Positions 9,135 through 19,859 of a DNA stretch of 64,000 nt are shown here, one piece after another. Within the stretch, counting starts at the first letter, position 1. Every line of letters begins with the position of its first letter. Origin of the DNA: Roseiarcus sp963741845 (GTDB taxonomy: Bacteria; Pseudomonadota; Alphaproteobacteria; Rhizobiales; Beijerinckiaceae). Made by a program: the position numbers and the translations under genes. The stretch lies in assembly GCA_963741845.1 (NCBI GenBank), contig CAVUJV010000023.1, positions 279,482 through 343,481 of the forward strand, in the 5' to 3' direction. The notes beneath the pieces are model-generated. The model was not told where the DNA came from and did not search any database. It saw nothing but the letters and a program-made list of their open reading frames with translations.

Positions 9135-10506
9135 ATGAAGCATTTCGCAGCCGCGCTGGGCGCCTTCGCCCTTGCGGCGGTTTCAAGCGCCGCCTTCGCC
9201 GCCGACTATGAAAAGGCGGTCGCTGACTCCGTCGGCTCCTTCGCCACAGGGGGCGAATTTTCAGGCGTCACGCTGAACGTCGCCTGCCGTCGGCTGCCGG
9301 CGATGGATTTCATCTTCGCCCACAAGGATCTGTTCGAGAAGGCGACCGGCGCGACGATCAAGCTCACGAATTATCCGGAGAACGATCTGCGCAGCAAGAT
9401 CGTCGCCGACGCCTCCAATCACGTCGGCGGCTTTCAGGTCTACTGCCTCGACAACAACTACATTCCGCTGTTCGCCTCGAACAAATGGGTCCAGCGGCTC
9501 GATTCCGCGATCAAGCCCGCCTACAAGCTCGACGACATCTTCGACAGCCTGAAGACGTCCTATTCCTGGCAGGGCGCGCTCTACGGATTGCCGATCTATT
9601 CCGAGGTGACGATCCTCTACTATCGCAAGGACCTGCTTGACGCCGCCGGAATCCGAGCCGCCCAAGACTCTCGACGAGCTCGAAGCCGCGGCCGCCAAGC
9701 TGACCAAGCCGCCGCAGGTGTTCGGCATCGCGCTCCGCGGCCTCCGCGGCGAGGGCATGAACGTCTATACGTGGACCGAGTGGATGCGGTCCTACGGCGC
9801 GAATTTCCTGGATCCCAAGATGCATCCGGCATTCAACTCGCCGGAAGCGGTCGAGGGCACGGAGCACTATTCCAAGCTCATCAACAAATACGGAGCTCCG
9901 GGCAACGGCACCTGGGGCTGGGACAAGGTCTCGTCGGCCTTCGCCTCCGGCCGCGTGGCGATGATCGTCGAATCGACGGCGTTCTATCCGGTCTTCAATG
10001 ATCCGAAGCAGTCGAGCGTCGCCGGCAAGGTCGGCTACGCTGTCGTCCCGGCAGGCCCGAAGGGAGCGTTCCCCGCGAACTATTCGATTGGTCTGGCGAT
10101 TCCCTCGACGGTCGACCCGAACAGCAAGACTTTCCAGGCTGCGGCCGCCTTCCTCCAGTGGGCGACTTCGAAGGAGATGGAGTTTGCGCGCACCGACAAG
10201 GACATCGGCAATGAAGATCGCAAGTCGGTCAACCAGTCGGATCTGCTGAAGAGCAAGATCGACGCGGGCTATATCAAGGCCGTGTCGGACGGTCAGGCGA
10301 TCACCAAGACGCAATATCGTCCGATGATCCCCCAGTGGCGCGAGATGGGCGACATCATCGGCGCGGAGATCGAAGCCTCGTTCACCGGCGGCAAGTCCGC
10401 CAAGGACGCGCTCTCGGCCGCCGCGGAGCAGGTGACGTCCCGCTTCAAGGAACAGGGGCTGCTCGATACGCCGCGCGCTTATCCGGAGGTGTTCCCGGAC
10501 AAGTAA
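9135..10506 (+). pseudogene. ABC transporter substrate-binding protein, family 1 (one frameshift; probably functional in vivo)
   Basis: About 456 residues once one frame change near 9650 is repaired. A clear signal peptide (MKHFAAALGAFALAAVSSAAFA-AD) is followed by a family-1 solute-binding protein: the GLPIYSEVTILYYRKDLLDAAGI segment before the break and PKTLDELEAAAAKLTKPPQ after it are continuous in homologues. The sequence at the break (GGAATCCGAG) is best explained by loss of two C from a CCCC run. ATG 9135 has AGGAGGAAACA just upstream. It feeds the two permeases and the UgpC-like ATPase that follow. The enzymes downstream suggest a polyol or glycerol-like ligand. Confidence 0.8.
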
Positions 10507-10524
10507 GCCGATGTCGAAGACGTC

Positions 10525-10550
10525 CGGAGCCCGCCTTGGGGCGGGCTCCG
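10525..10550 (+). promoter_or_regulatory. Stem-loop between binding-protein and permease genes
   Basis: A perfect 11-base-pair stem CGGAGCCCGCC / GGCGGGCTCCG closed by a TTGG loop, 18 bases after the binding-protein stop. No T run follows, so it is more likely an mRNA-stabilising or partial-attenuation hairpin that raises binding-protein level over permease level, as known for malE-malF, than a full terminator. Confidence 0.65.
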
Positions 10551-10589
10551 TGTCCTCGCTGCCCGCCTCCGTTCCTCCCGTGTAAACTC

Positions 10590-11531
10590 ATGAACGCGAC
10601 CGCCGTGTCCTCCCGCAGAGTTGTCGCCGCCTCGCGCAAGGTTCGGCGCGAACGGGGCGAGCTCCTCCGATGGCTCGTCCCGCTGCCCGGTTTCCTGTTG
10701 CTGCTGGCGCTCACGCTGCCGCCGTTCGTGTACGGACTCTACCTGGCCTTCGTGAATGTCGACATCACGGTGCCCGATCGCGCCGTGCGCTTCATTGGCG
10801 TCGACAATTTTCGCGAGGTGCTGTTTACGAGCGGCGGCCTCAATGCGATTTTCAATACGCTCGTCCTTTCTTTCGGATCCACCCTGCTGTCGGTCGCGAT
10901 CGGACTTGTGACTGCCTATCTGATCGCGCTCTATGCCGGGCGGCTGTCGTCCTTCATTGTCGTCTTCGTCCTCATTCCCCTTTCCGTCTCTCCGGTCGCC
11001 GTCGCGCTCGTGTTCTCGCTGATGCTCGACCCGCTGTACGGGCCCATTCCCCAGATCTCCTACGCGCTCACCGGCGCGCTGATCGCGCCCACCGCGAACG
11101 AGATCGGCGCCCGCGTCGTCATCATTCTCCTGCAGGCCTGGCAATGGTCGCCGATTGCGGTGATCCTTCTGCTCGGCGGCATCCAGAGCCTGCCGCGCGA
11201 ACCGATCGAGGCGGCGCTGATCGACGGCGCTACGCTGTTCCAGACAATTCGGCGCGTCCATATGCCTCTGCTGCGGCCGCTGCTCGCCGTCACGACGATT
11301 TTCGAATTCATTCTCTGCAGTCAGGTGTTCGCGGCGACGCAGCTTCTCACCAATGGCGGCCCCGGCATTTCGACCGTCGACCTGTCGCTCTACATCTACA
11401 AGGTCGGCATCGCCGAGGGCGGTCGCGTTTCGGTGGCGGCCGCGGCGGGAATCGTCGCGCTTCTGATCGGCCTTGTCAGCACCGCTCTTTGGCTGCGGGT
11501 CACGCGTTGGGAGACGGAGATCTACCGATGA
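10590..11531 (+). CDS. Polyol/sugar ABC transporter permease 1 (MalF/UgpA type)
   Basis: 313 residues with six predicted membrane helices after a short basic N-terminus. The cytoplasmic EAA loop that docks on the ATPase reads EPIEAALIDGATLFQTIRRV (about 208-227), with the conserved EAA and G spacing. The gene is free of frame damage although both its neighbours in the operon other than permease 2 are broken. It ends by a four-base ATGA overlap with the next permease, so the two are translationally coupled. Confidence 0.9.
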   Translation: MNATAVSSRRVVAASRKVRRERGELLRWLVPLPGFLLLLALTLPPFVYGLYLAFVNVDITVPDRAVRFIGVDNFREVLFTSGGLNAIFNTLVLSFGSTLLSVAIGLVTAYLIALYAGRLSSFIVVFVLIPLSVSPVAVALVFSLMLDPLYGPIPQISYALTGALIAPTANEIGARVVIILLQAWQWSPIAVILLLGGIQSLPREPIEAALIDGATLFQTIRRVHMPLLRPLLAVTTIFEFILCSQVFAATQLLTNGGPGISTVDLSLYIYKVGIAEGGRVSVAAAAGIVALLIGLVSTALWLRVTRWETEIYR

Positions 11532-12394
11532 GCGGCGCTGCGGGCTCCGACATTTCGGCGGTCGCTTCGCTCGGCGGCGGCCGGCTCGGCGTATGGGTCG
11601 GGCGCATCGTGCTCGGCTGTATTCTGGCGGTGTGGATCGCGCCCCTCTATTGGCTCGTCAACACCGCCTTCAAGGTCAAGGTCCAGATCCAGAGTCCCGC
11701 TCCGATCTGGTTTCCCAACCCGGTCACATTCGAAAACATGCAGTGGGTGTTCGAGAATCTCGACCCCTCGGCCTTCACGCGAAGCCTGCGCGTCGTGGCG
11801 ATCTCGGTCGCCATAGCGATGCTGCTCGGCCCGAGCATGGCTTATGCGCTTTCCCGCTTCCATACGCGATGGAACGGTCAGATCGAGAACTGGATCATCT
11901 CGACGCGCATGACGCCGCCGGCCGCGATGATCATGCCTTTCTATTTTCTCGCGCTTCGCGCCCATCTGCTCAATAGCGAGTTCGGCCTCATCATCCTCTA
12001 CATCGCCATCAACCTGCCCCTCACGGTCTGGATGATGCTCGCGTTCCTGCGCTCCATTCCGGTGGATTCCGAGGAGGCGGCCTATATCGACGGATGCGGT
12101 CCATGGCAGGCGTTCTTCCGCATCGTTCTGCCGATGATGCGGCCCTCGATCATCTCCGGCGGGCTTCTCGTTGTCATCCTGACGTGGAACGAGTTCTTCA
12201 TCGCTTTCATCCTGATGTCGTCGAACATCACCTTTCCGGTCCAGGTCGGCAGCTTCCTCGCGGTGGGCCTCAATCCGGAATACGGGCATATGGCGGCCGC
12301 TGGTCTGCTGTTGTCTTTGCCGCCGATAATCCTCGCCATCATTTTCCGGAAGTCCCTGCTGACCGGCGTCCACGCCTTCGCAGGCGGAAAGTAG
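11528..12394 (+). CDS. Polyol/sugar ABC transporter permease 2 (MalG/UgpE type)
   Basis: 288 residues, six membrane helices, and an EAA loop in DSEEAAYIDGCGPWQAFFRI (about 178-197). It pairs with permease 1 to form the heterodimeric channel of a family-1 carbohydrate importer. Start ATG overlaps the stop of permease 1. The ATPase gene follows after 35 bases. Confidence 0.9.
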   Translation: MSGAAGSDISAVASLGGGRLGVWVGRIVLGCILAVWIAPLYWLVNTAFKVKVQIQSPAPIWFPNPVTFENMQWVFENLDPSAFTRSLRVVAISVAIAMLLGPSMAYALSRFHTRWNGQIENWIISTRMTPPAAMIMPFYFLALRAHLLNSEFGLIILYIAINLPLTVWMMLAFLRSIPVDSEEAAYIDGCGPWQAFFRIVLPMMRPSIISGGLLVVILTWNEFFIAFILMSSNITFPVQVGSFLAVGLNPEYGHMAAAGLLLSLPPIILAIIFRKSLLTGVHAFAGGK

Positions 12395-12429
12395 CCTGGC
12401 CTTTCATCACGACTGCTCACGAGACGCTT

Positions 12430-13501
12430 ATGGCCTCCGTCGAAATACAGAACGTTCGCAAGTCCTACGGGCCGCTGGAGGTCGTGCATGGCGTTTCGCT
12501 CGACATTCCAGACGGCGCTTTCGTCGTGCTGCTGGACCGTCGGGTTGCGGAAAGTCGACCCTGCTGCGGATGATCGCCGGGTTGGAAAAGGTGACGTCCG
12601 GCGACATCAGGATCGGCGGGCGCGTCGTCAACGACGTCCACCCGAAGGATCGCGACATCGCGATGGTGTTTCAGAACTATGCGCTCTACGCGCATATGAC
12701 CGTATTCGACAACATGTCCTTCTCGATGAGCCTGCGGAAGGCGCCGCAAGCGGAGATCGAGAAGCAGGTCAGATGGGCCTCGTCGATCCTCGGGCTGGAC
12801 CCCTACCTCGAACGGTTGCCGCGTCAGCTTTCCGGCGGTCAGCGCCAGCGCGTGGCCATGGGCCGCGCGATCGTCCGCAACCGGCGGTGTTCCTGTTCGA
12901 CGAGCCGCTTTCGAACCTCGACGCGAAGCTGCGTGTGCAGATGCGGACGGAGATCAAGGAACTCCATCAGCGGCTAGGCACGACGACGGTCTATGTGACG
13001 CACGACCAGATCGAGGCGATGACGATGGCCGACGTGATCGTGATCCTTCGGGACGGCGTGATCGAGCAAGTGGGGAAGCCGATGGAAATCTACGACAGTC
13101 CCGCCAATCTCTTCGTCGCGGAATTCATCGGTTCGCCGGCCATGAACCTCATGCACGGCGAGATGGTGGGCGGCGACGGGGCGTCCCAAGGTGCACCTCG
13201 GGGAGGGACTGGTCCTCGACGCTCCCCCGGGCAGCGAGACTCAGCCCGGACAGAAGGTCGTGCTCGGCATCCGGCCGGAGCATCTGCGGCCGGCCAAAGG
13301 CCCCGGCCTTCGCGCGACGTGAACGTGCTCGAGCCGACCGGCGCGGAAACGCATATCTACGCGAAGCTTGGACAGACGGAGGTCTGCGCGATCACCAGCG
13401 AGCGCCTGCCGCTTCGGGCGGGCGAGACCGCCATGCTGACCTTCCCGCCGGAACGCGCGCATCTTTTCGATGCGGCCAGCGGGGTCGCCATTCGTGGCTA
13501 G
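12430..13501 (+). pseudogene. ABC transporter ATP-binding protein, UgpC/MalK type (three frameshifts)
   Basis: About 357 residues when repaired. Order: Walker A, broken at 12540 where CTGGACCG should read CTGGGACCG (GPSGCGKST); VVFQNYALYAHMTV-like Q-loop; LSGGQRQRVAMGRAIV signature; Walker B, broken at about 12885 where AACCGGCG lacks one C (NPAVFLFDEPLSNLD); THDQIEAMTMAD switch; then the C-terminal OB-type regulatory domain (VLGIRPEHL), broken near 13180 and 13318. Each break is explained by loss of one G or C in a short run, and all catalytic motifs are otherwise exact. It should power the two permeases upstream. Its end overlaps the next gene by eight bases. Confidence 0.82.
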
Positions 13502-14537
13502 GATCGCGATCCTCGGCGCGGGCGTGATGGGGTCGGCGATGGCCGTTCCCGCCGGGGAACTCGGCCACGACATCGAGCTCGTCGGCACGCATCTTGACGA
13601 GACGATCATTCGCTCGGTGTCGGGCAATGGCCAGCATCCCCGCCTTGGCCTCACGTTGCCTCAAACGGTTCACGCGCGGCGCTGGACCGAATTCGCTCCG
13701 TCATGGCGGAAGCCCCCGATCTCCTGGTGCTCGGCGTGTCGTCGGCGGGAGTCGGCTGGGCGATCGAGCGGATCGCCGAATCGATGCGATCTCCAGTCCC
13801 AATCCTCATGATCACCAAGGGCCTCGCGCCGAACGGCGAGACCCTCGAGGCGCTGCCCAATGTCGTGCGTCGCGGAATCAAGGCGCGGCCCGGATTCGAA
13901 CCGAAGGTCTTTGCCGTCGGCGGCCCGTGCATCGCCGGAGAGCTCGCCGCGGCGCGGCCGACCCGCGTGGTCATCACGGGAGACATGGCCGAGAGCGCGC
14001 AGGAAGCGGCGGCCCTGTTCGCCGCGCCATTCTACCATGCAGCGTCAGCGACGACCTGATCGGCGTCGAGATCTGCGCGGCCTTCAAGAATTTCTATGCG
14101 CTCGCCGTCGGGGCCGCCGCAGGCCGGCTCGAAGGGCAAGGGCGCGCGGAGAACGGCGCGGAGATGCATAATGTCGCAGCCGGGCTGTTCACCCAGGCGA
14201 TCTCCGAAATGGAGACGCTGGTCGAGGCGCATGGGGGCAATTCCGCACCGTCGCCGGATTCGCGGGCGCGGGCGACCTCTATGTCACCTGCATGGCCGGA
14301 CGAAACAGCCGCATGGGCCGCCTGCTCGGCCTCGGCCGCCCTTATAGCGAGGCGAAGGCCAAGGAAATGCCGGACGATACCGTCGAGGGGGCGGAACTCG
14401 CGCGCGCGCTCGGTCCGACGCTGGAACTCATGGTCGAGAGCGGCCGATTGCCCCGGGAGCGCTGCCGCTGATGGGCGCGGTGTCTGGCCGCCGTCAATCG
14501 CGACCCGCCGCTCGCCTTGGATTTCTCGCGGTTTTGA
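13494..14537 (+). pseudogene. GpsA-like NAD(P)-dependent glycerol-3-phosphate dehydrogenase (frameshifted)
   Basis: About 347 residues when repaired. GTG 13494 opens MARIAILGAGVMGSAM, a Rossmann nucleotide site; it overlaps the ATPase stop. Further family blocks are LGVSSAGVGWAIERIAES, ILMITKGLAPNGE, VFAVGGPCIAGELAA, then the substrate-binding GVEICAAFKNFYALAVGAA with its conserved lysine, and AGAGDLYVTCMAGRNSRMG. Frame changes lie near 13690, 14040, 14240 and 14445. It ends LDFSRF-TGA at 14537. It belongs to a GpsA subgroup with the GTHLD motif (VGTHLDETII), different from the biosynthetic enzyme, so a catabolic sugar or polyol phosphate may be its substrate. Confidence 0.75.
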
Positions 14538-14578
14538 GCGCGGGCTGCAAGGGCGCGCAGGAACGCTCAGGTCCGCGT

Positions 14579-14609
14579 TTGACAAATGTTATGACGATGT
14601 GGCATTTGT
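14579..14609 (+). promoter_or_regulatory. Putative SorC-regulator operator, copy 2, with inverted repeat
   Basis: TTGACAAATGTT (14579-14590) matches the motif at 8983 and 22295. It overlaps a longer inverted repeat ACAAATG (14582-14588) / CATTTGT (14603-14609). The element lies in the 94-base gap before the AraM-like gene. TTGACA may also be a -35 box; the -10 is unclear. Confidence 0.4.
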
Positions 14610-14631
14610 TCGAAAAAGGGGAACAGACGAG

Positions 14632-16042
14632 ATGACGGCAAATATCCGTCTCAAGCCTCCCGAGGGCGGGTGGAATGCGCTGATCGACGAGATCGTCGCC
14701 GGCCGCTGGCGTAACCCGCAAACCGGCGAGATCGCGCGCGTCCCTTACGAATCCGTCGTGCTCGCGCCCTCGCTGGAGGGCCGCGAAGCCGAACTCGTCG
14801 GCGCGCTGAGGCTCGGGTCGCGCTTCGCCGTCGTTTGCGACGAGGCGACGCGGGCGGCGATGGGCGCGCGCGTCGCCAAAGCGCTGCGGGGGCTGGGGCC
14901 GGTCGAGGAGATCGTGCTCGACCATCCGCACGCCGACATGGGCGAGGTCGAGCGGCTGACGGAGAAGCTGGCGGGATTCGAGGGCGTCATCGCCGTGGGG
15001 TCGGGCACGATCAACGATCTCTGCAAATATGTCACCGGCCTCAACGGCCGCCGCTACGCCGTGTTCGGCACGGCCGCCTCGATGAACGGCTACACCTCGA
15101 CTACCGCCTCGATGACGCTGCCGAGCGGCCTCAAGGTGTCCTTGCCCTCGCATGGGCCGAGCGGCGTTTTCTCGACCTTTCCGTGAGCGCCGCCGCGCCG
15201 AAGCATCTGGCCGCGGCGGGCTTCGGCGATTGTCTCGTCCGCTCGGTGGCGCAGATCGATTGGTGGATGTCGCATCGCCTGCTCGGCACCGCCTACACCG
15301 ACCTGCCTTATCTGCTGACGACGCCGGATGAGATCGCGCTCAACGCGCGCGCGGCGATCTTCCCAAAGGCGACGTCGCGGCGGTCGGCTATCTGCATCGG
15401 GTGCTGACATTGTGCGGCTTCGGCGTCTCCTTCACCGGCGTCTCCAATCACGGCTCGATGGGCGAACATCAGATCTCGCATTACATCGATTGTTTCGCCG
15501 GGCCCCGCCATCCCGGCACTTTGCACGGCCAGCAGGTCGGCGTCGCGACGCTGACGCTGGCGAGATTGCAGCAGAAAATGCTCGCCAGCGAAGCGCCGCC
15601 CGTTGTGCGGGCGACGAAGATCGACGCAGCCGACATGGCGCGACGCATGGGCGCGGAAGTCGCTCAGGGCTGTCTGGCGGAATTCGCCAAGAAAGCGTTC
15701 GACGCCGAGGGCGCGCGCGCCTTCAACGCGCGGTGGAGAAGCTATGGCCCGAGCTGCGGCGCGAGTGCATGGCCTTCGCGCTCGACCCGTCACGGAGATG
15801 GAGCGCCTGTTGCGCGCCAGCGGCGGGGGGCCGACGACGGCGGGCGAACTCGGCCTCGGCGAGGGCTTCTATCGCGAGGCGGTCGTGCATTGCCGGGAGA
15901 TGCGCAACCGCTTCTCGTTCCTCGACATCGCCGCCGACGCCGGGGGGTTCTCGAAGCCTTCGCGCAAGGGGAAACCTGGAAATGCGCCCGCTCGCGGAAC
16001 TCGCGCAGGCGGACGGGGGTGGCGCGTGCGTACTGGTGCTGA
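14632..16042 (+). pseudogene. AraM-like sn-glycerol-1-phosphate dehydrogenase (frameshifted)
   Basis: About 470 codons when repaired. ATG 14632 is followed by an NAD domain with VIAVGSGTINDLCKYVTG and FGTAASMNGYTSTTASMTL, hallmarks of the iron-containing dehydrogenase branch that includes glycerol-1-phosphate dehydrogenase. The metal-binding part has GFGDCLVRSVAQIDWWMSHR and NHGSMGEHQISHYID, giving the expected D-H-H ligands. Frame changes lie near 15150, 15360, 15735 and 15790. In Bacillus AraM reduces dihydroxyacetone phosphate to glycerol-1-phosphate; here the context is catabolic, so oxidation of a polyol 1-phosphate is more likely. Its end overlaps the phosphatase gene by 61 bases. Confidence 0.75.
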
Positions 16043-16801
16043 CCGACATCGACGACACGCTGACCCCCGAGGGCCGTCTCCCGGCCGCCGCCTATCGCGC
16101 GCTGGAGGCGCTGACCGAGGCCGGCTTCGCTGTTGCGCCAATCACGGGCCGGCCGGCCGGCTGGTGCGACATGATCGCCCGTTTCTGGCCGGTCGCCGGC
16201 GTCGTCGGCGAGAACGGCGCGTTCTACTTCGCCTATGACGCCGCGAACCGGAAGATGCGCCGCGCATACGCTGCGAGCACCGCCGAGCGCGCCGAAAACC
16301 ACCGCCGGTTGGAGCGCGTGCGTGCGCGCGTACTCGCCGAGGTTCCCGGCGCCGGCGTTTCGGCCGATCAGGCCTATCGCGAGGCCGATCTCGCCATCGA
16401 CTTCTGCGAGGATGTCGCGCCGCTGGCCCGCGCCAGGCGGTCAGGCGCATTCAGGAGATATTCGAGGAGGAGGGCGCGACCGCCAAGATTTCCTCGATCC
16501 ACGTCAACGGCTGGTACGGCGCCTATGACAAGCTCTCAATGACGCGCCGCTTCGCGCGCGAGATCCTCGGGCTCGACATAGATGCTGAGCGCGAGGGTCG
16601 CGCGATCTTCGTTGGCGACAGTCCCAATGATGCGCCGATGTTCGGCTTCTTCCCGCTCGCCTGCGGCGTCTCCGGCGTCCGCGCCTTCGCCGACGAGATC
16701 GAGACGCCGGGCCCGCTATGTCACGCAAGGGCGCGGGCGGCAGCGGCTTCGTCGAGGTGGCGGAGCGTCTGATCGCGGCAAGGCGGCGCGCGGCGTCATG
16801 A
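15982..16801 (+). pseudogene. HAD-IIB family phosphatase (frameshifted)
   Basis: About 272 residues when repaired. Motif I is LTDIDDTLTPEG with both aspartates, followed by AYRALEALTEAGFAVAPITG (motif II threonine) and GENGAF. Motif IV is FVGDSPNDAPMFGFF. This is the Cof/sucrose-phosphatase/mannosyl-3-phosphoglycerate-phosphatase type of HAD enzyme, which removes phosphate from sugar or polyol phosphates. Frame changes fall near 16435 and 16712. It shares an ATGA overlap with the flavoprotein gene downstream, so the two are coupled. In this locus it could dephosphorylate a dead-end phosphorylated polyol or act on the dehydrogenase product. Confidence 0.72.
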
Positions 16802-18317
16802 GCGCGCCCTTCGACGTCGCGGTGATCGGCGGCGGCGTCAATGGCGCGGGCGTGGCGCGCGACGCGGCGGGGCGCGGGCTCAAGACGCTGCTGGTGGAGA
16901 GGAACGATCTCGCCTCCGCCACGTCCTCGGCTTCAACCAAGCTCATTCACGGCGGCTTGCGCTATCTCGAACATTACGCCTTCCGCCTCGTGCGCCATGC
17001 GCTGGAGGAGCGCGAGAGTTTTGTGGGCGGCGCGCCGCATATCATCTGGCCGATGCGCTTCGTGCTGCCTTACCGGGCGGGGCTGCGCCCGGCCTGGATG
17101 CTGCGCTCGGGCCTGTTTCTCTACGACCACATCGGCGGCCGCCGGCTTCTGCCGCCGACCCGCACGCTACGCCTCGACCGCGACCCCGCCGGCGCGCCCT
17201 TGCGCGACGTGTCGCGTCTCGGTTTCGAATATTCCGATTGTTGGGTGCAGGACGCCCGTCTCGTCGTGCTGAACGCCCGCGACGCGGCGGACCGGGGCGC
17301 CGACGTGCGCGTGCGAACCGCCTTTTAAGCGCGGAGCGCGAGGGCGGGGAATTCTGGCGGCTCGACCTCGAAGGCCCGGGCGCGGGGCGAAGAGACGGCG
17401 CGGGCGCGGGCGATCGTCAACGCCGCCGGCCCCTGGGTCGGCGAGGCGATCCGTCGCGTCGCCGGCGCCGACAGCCAGCGCCAAAGTGAGGCTCGTGCAG
17501 GGCTCGCACATCGTCGTGCGCAAGCTCTACGATCACCAGCGCTGCTATTTCTTCCAGAACCCCGACGGCCGCATCTTCTTCGCCATACCCTACGAGGAGG
17601 ACTTCACGCTGATCGGCACCACGGATCGGGACTTGCCGGCGATCTCCATGAGGTGCGCGCCAGCGAGGCCGAAATCGCATATCTGATCGCCGCCGCCAAC
17701 CGCTATTTCCGGAGGACGCTCGCGCGCCCGAGGATGTCGTGTGGAGATATTCCGGCGTGCGGCCGCTCTACGACGACGGCGCGAGCGCGGCCAAGGACGC
17801 GACGCGCGATTATGTGCTGAAGCTCGACGGCGAGCGGGGTCCCGCGCTCCTCAACGTATTCGGGGGCAAGATCACCACCTACCGGCGGCTTGCCGAGGAT
17901 GTGCTGGACAAGCTGGCCGGCGCTGCCCCAGGCGGCGCGCCGCGCCGGCTGGACGGCGCGGGCGAGCCTGCCCGGCGGCGATTTCCCTGTCGACGGCGCC
18001 GGGGCGCTCGCCGCCGAATGGCGCGGCGGAATGGCTTCCTCACCGCGCGAGAGGCGCGCCGTTATGTGCGCCACTACGGCACGCTGACGCGGCGCTTCTG
18101 GGCGCAGCCGGCGGCGCGAGGATCTCGGCCGCGATTTCGGCGGCGATTTGACGGAAGCGGAAGTCGACTATCTGATGGACAACGAATATGCGCGAAGCGC
18201 GGAGGACGTCGTCTGGCGGCGCACGAAATCGGGCCTGCGGATGCGCGCCGACGAAATCGCGGCGCTCGGCCAATGGATGGCGGCGGGTCCGGGAGAAGGG
18301 CGGCGGCGACCGTCTGA
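16798..18317 (+). pseudogene. GlpD/EryB-like FAD-dependent polyol-phosphate dehydrogenase (frameshifted)
   Basis: About 507 residues when repaired. The FAD site VIGGGVNGAGVARDAAGRG opens the protein, followed by SASTKLIHGGLRYLEHYAFRLV, the most conserved GlpD block. Later blocks are RAIVNAAGPWVGEAI, VRLVQGSHIVVRKLYD, FFAIPYEEDFTLIGTTD, DVVWRYSGVRPLYDD and NVFGGKITTYRRLAEDVL. At least five frame changes occur, near 17327, 17390, 17480, 17640, 17720 and 17935. In the erythritol pathway EryB is a member of this family and oxidises erythritol-4-phosphate; in glycerol catabolism GlpD oxidises glycerol-3-phosphate at the membrane. Neighbouring FGGY kinase and SorC regulator make an ery-like role possible. 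Confidence 0.75.
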
Positions 18318-18337
18318 ACAAAGGGGAGGCAAGCGCA

Positions 18338-19859
18338 ATGGAGCGGGATCTCGTCATCGGCGTCGATTCCTCGACATCGGCGACCAAGGCTATCGCCTGG
18401 GACGCGCAGGGACACCCGATCGCCGAGGGCCGCGCCGCGATCCCGCTGGCCAATCCCGCGCCCGGCTATTTCGAACAGGCGCCGCAGGACTGGTGGCGCT
18501 CGACCGCGACGGCGCTCAGCGAACTCTGCGGCAAGATCGACCCGCGCCGCGTCGCGGGCCTCGCCATCTCCAACCAGCGCGAGACTTTCGCGCCTTCGAC
18601 GAGGCGGGGAGCCGCTGCGGCCGGGCATGGTCTGGCTCGACGACCGCGCCCAGCCGCAGGTGCGCCGCTTCGGCGAGACCTTCGGGGCGGAGCGCTCGCA
18701 CGCCATCAACGGCAAGCCGCTCGACGTGATCCCCCGTCTGTTCCGCATCCTGTGGATGCGCGAGCATGAGCCGGAGATTTTCGCGCGCACGCACAAATTC
18801 GCCGAAGTCCACGCCTTTCTCTGTTTTCGTCTGACCGGCTATTGGGTCGCCTCCACGGCTTCGGCCGATCCGACCGGCATGCTCGACATCCGCAGCTTCG
18901 ATTGGTCCGACGAGATCCTGCAAGCCTCGGGCGTGGCGCGCGCGCAGATTCCGGGCCTCGCCCGGCCGGGCGAGAGGATCGGCGAGGTGACGGGCGCCGC
19001 AGCGGCGGCGACGGGGCTGCCGGCGGGGCTGCCGGTGTTCGCCGCCGGCGGCGACGGGCAATGCGCGGCGACCGGCGTTGCTGGGCTGCGGCCGGGGCGC
19101 GCTTACGCCAATCTTGGCACGGCGGCGGTCGCCGGCCTCTATGGCGCGGCGCCGGCGATCAATCGCGCCTTCCGCACCGAGACGGCGGTCGCCGACGAGG
19201 GCTACATCTACGAGATGTGCCTGCGCGGCGGCACGTTCGTCGTCGATTGGATGCTCGAGGCGATGTTCGGCCGCGACGGCGCGCAACGCCGCAAGGCCTT
19301 CGCCGCCTGGAGGCCGAGGCGGCGCGGCTGCCGGTGGGGGCGGGCGGCCTTCTCGTCCCCTATTGGCAGGGCTGCATGACGCCGCACTGGGACGGCGACG
19401 CGCGCGGCGTGGTCGCCGGGCTCAGCGGCTCGACCGAAGCGCGCGCATCTGCATCGCGCCACGCTCGAAGGCATCGCGCTGGAGATCGCCGTCTGCATGG
19501 AGCAGGCGTCGCGCAAGTCCGGCTGCGCGCTCGATCATTATGTCGCCATCGGCGGGGGCGCGGCCTCCGACCTCTGGCTGCAAATTCTCGCCGACGCCAG
19601 CGCCAAGCCGGTGTTTCGCTCGACCACCGCCGAAGCCTCGGCGCTCGGCGCCGGCATGGCGGCGGCCAAGGGCGTGGGTTGGAGCCCGACCCTGCGCGAG
19701 GCGTCCGAGGCGATGGCGGGCGAGATCGTCTCCCGCTTCGAGCCGATCGCCGCCAATGTCGAGCGCTACCGCGAGCTGCGGGCGATCTACACCGAGTTCT
19801 GGCCGCTTATGGCCGCGTGGAACAGGCGGCTGGCCGAATTCGCGCCGGGCGGGTCATGA
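18338..19859 (+). pseudogene. FGGY-family carbohydrate kinase (frameshifted)
   Basis: About 507 residues when repaired. It starts MERDLVIGVDSSTSATKAIA, the ATPase-fold phosphate-1 motif, with GGCAAGG-type ribosome site upstream. SNQRETF, MVWLDDRAQPQV and FRLTGYWVASTASADPTGML belong to the sugar-binding domain; VFAAGGDGQCAATGV and the C-terminal IGGGAASDLWLQILADASAKP (adenosine motif) are typical. Frame changes lie near 18598, 19310 and 19440. Members phosphorylate glycerol, xylulose, erythritol or similar polyols. Next to a GlpD/EryB-like dehydrogenase and a SorC regulator, a tetritol or glycerol-like substrate is likely but not shown. Its TGA overlaps the ATG of the next gene. Confidence 0.78.
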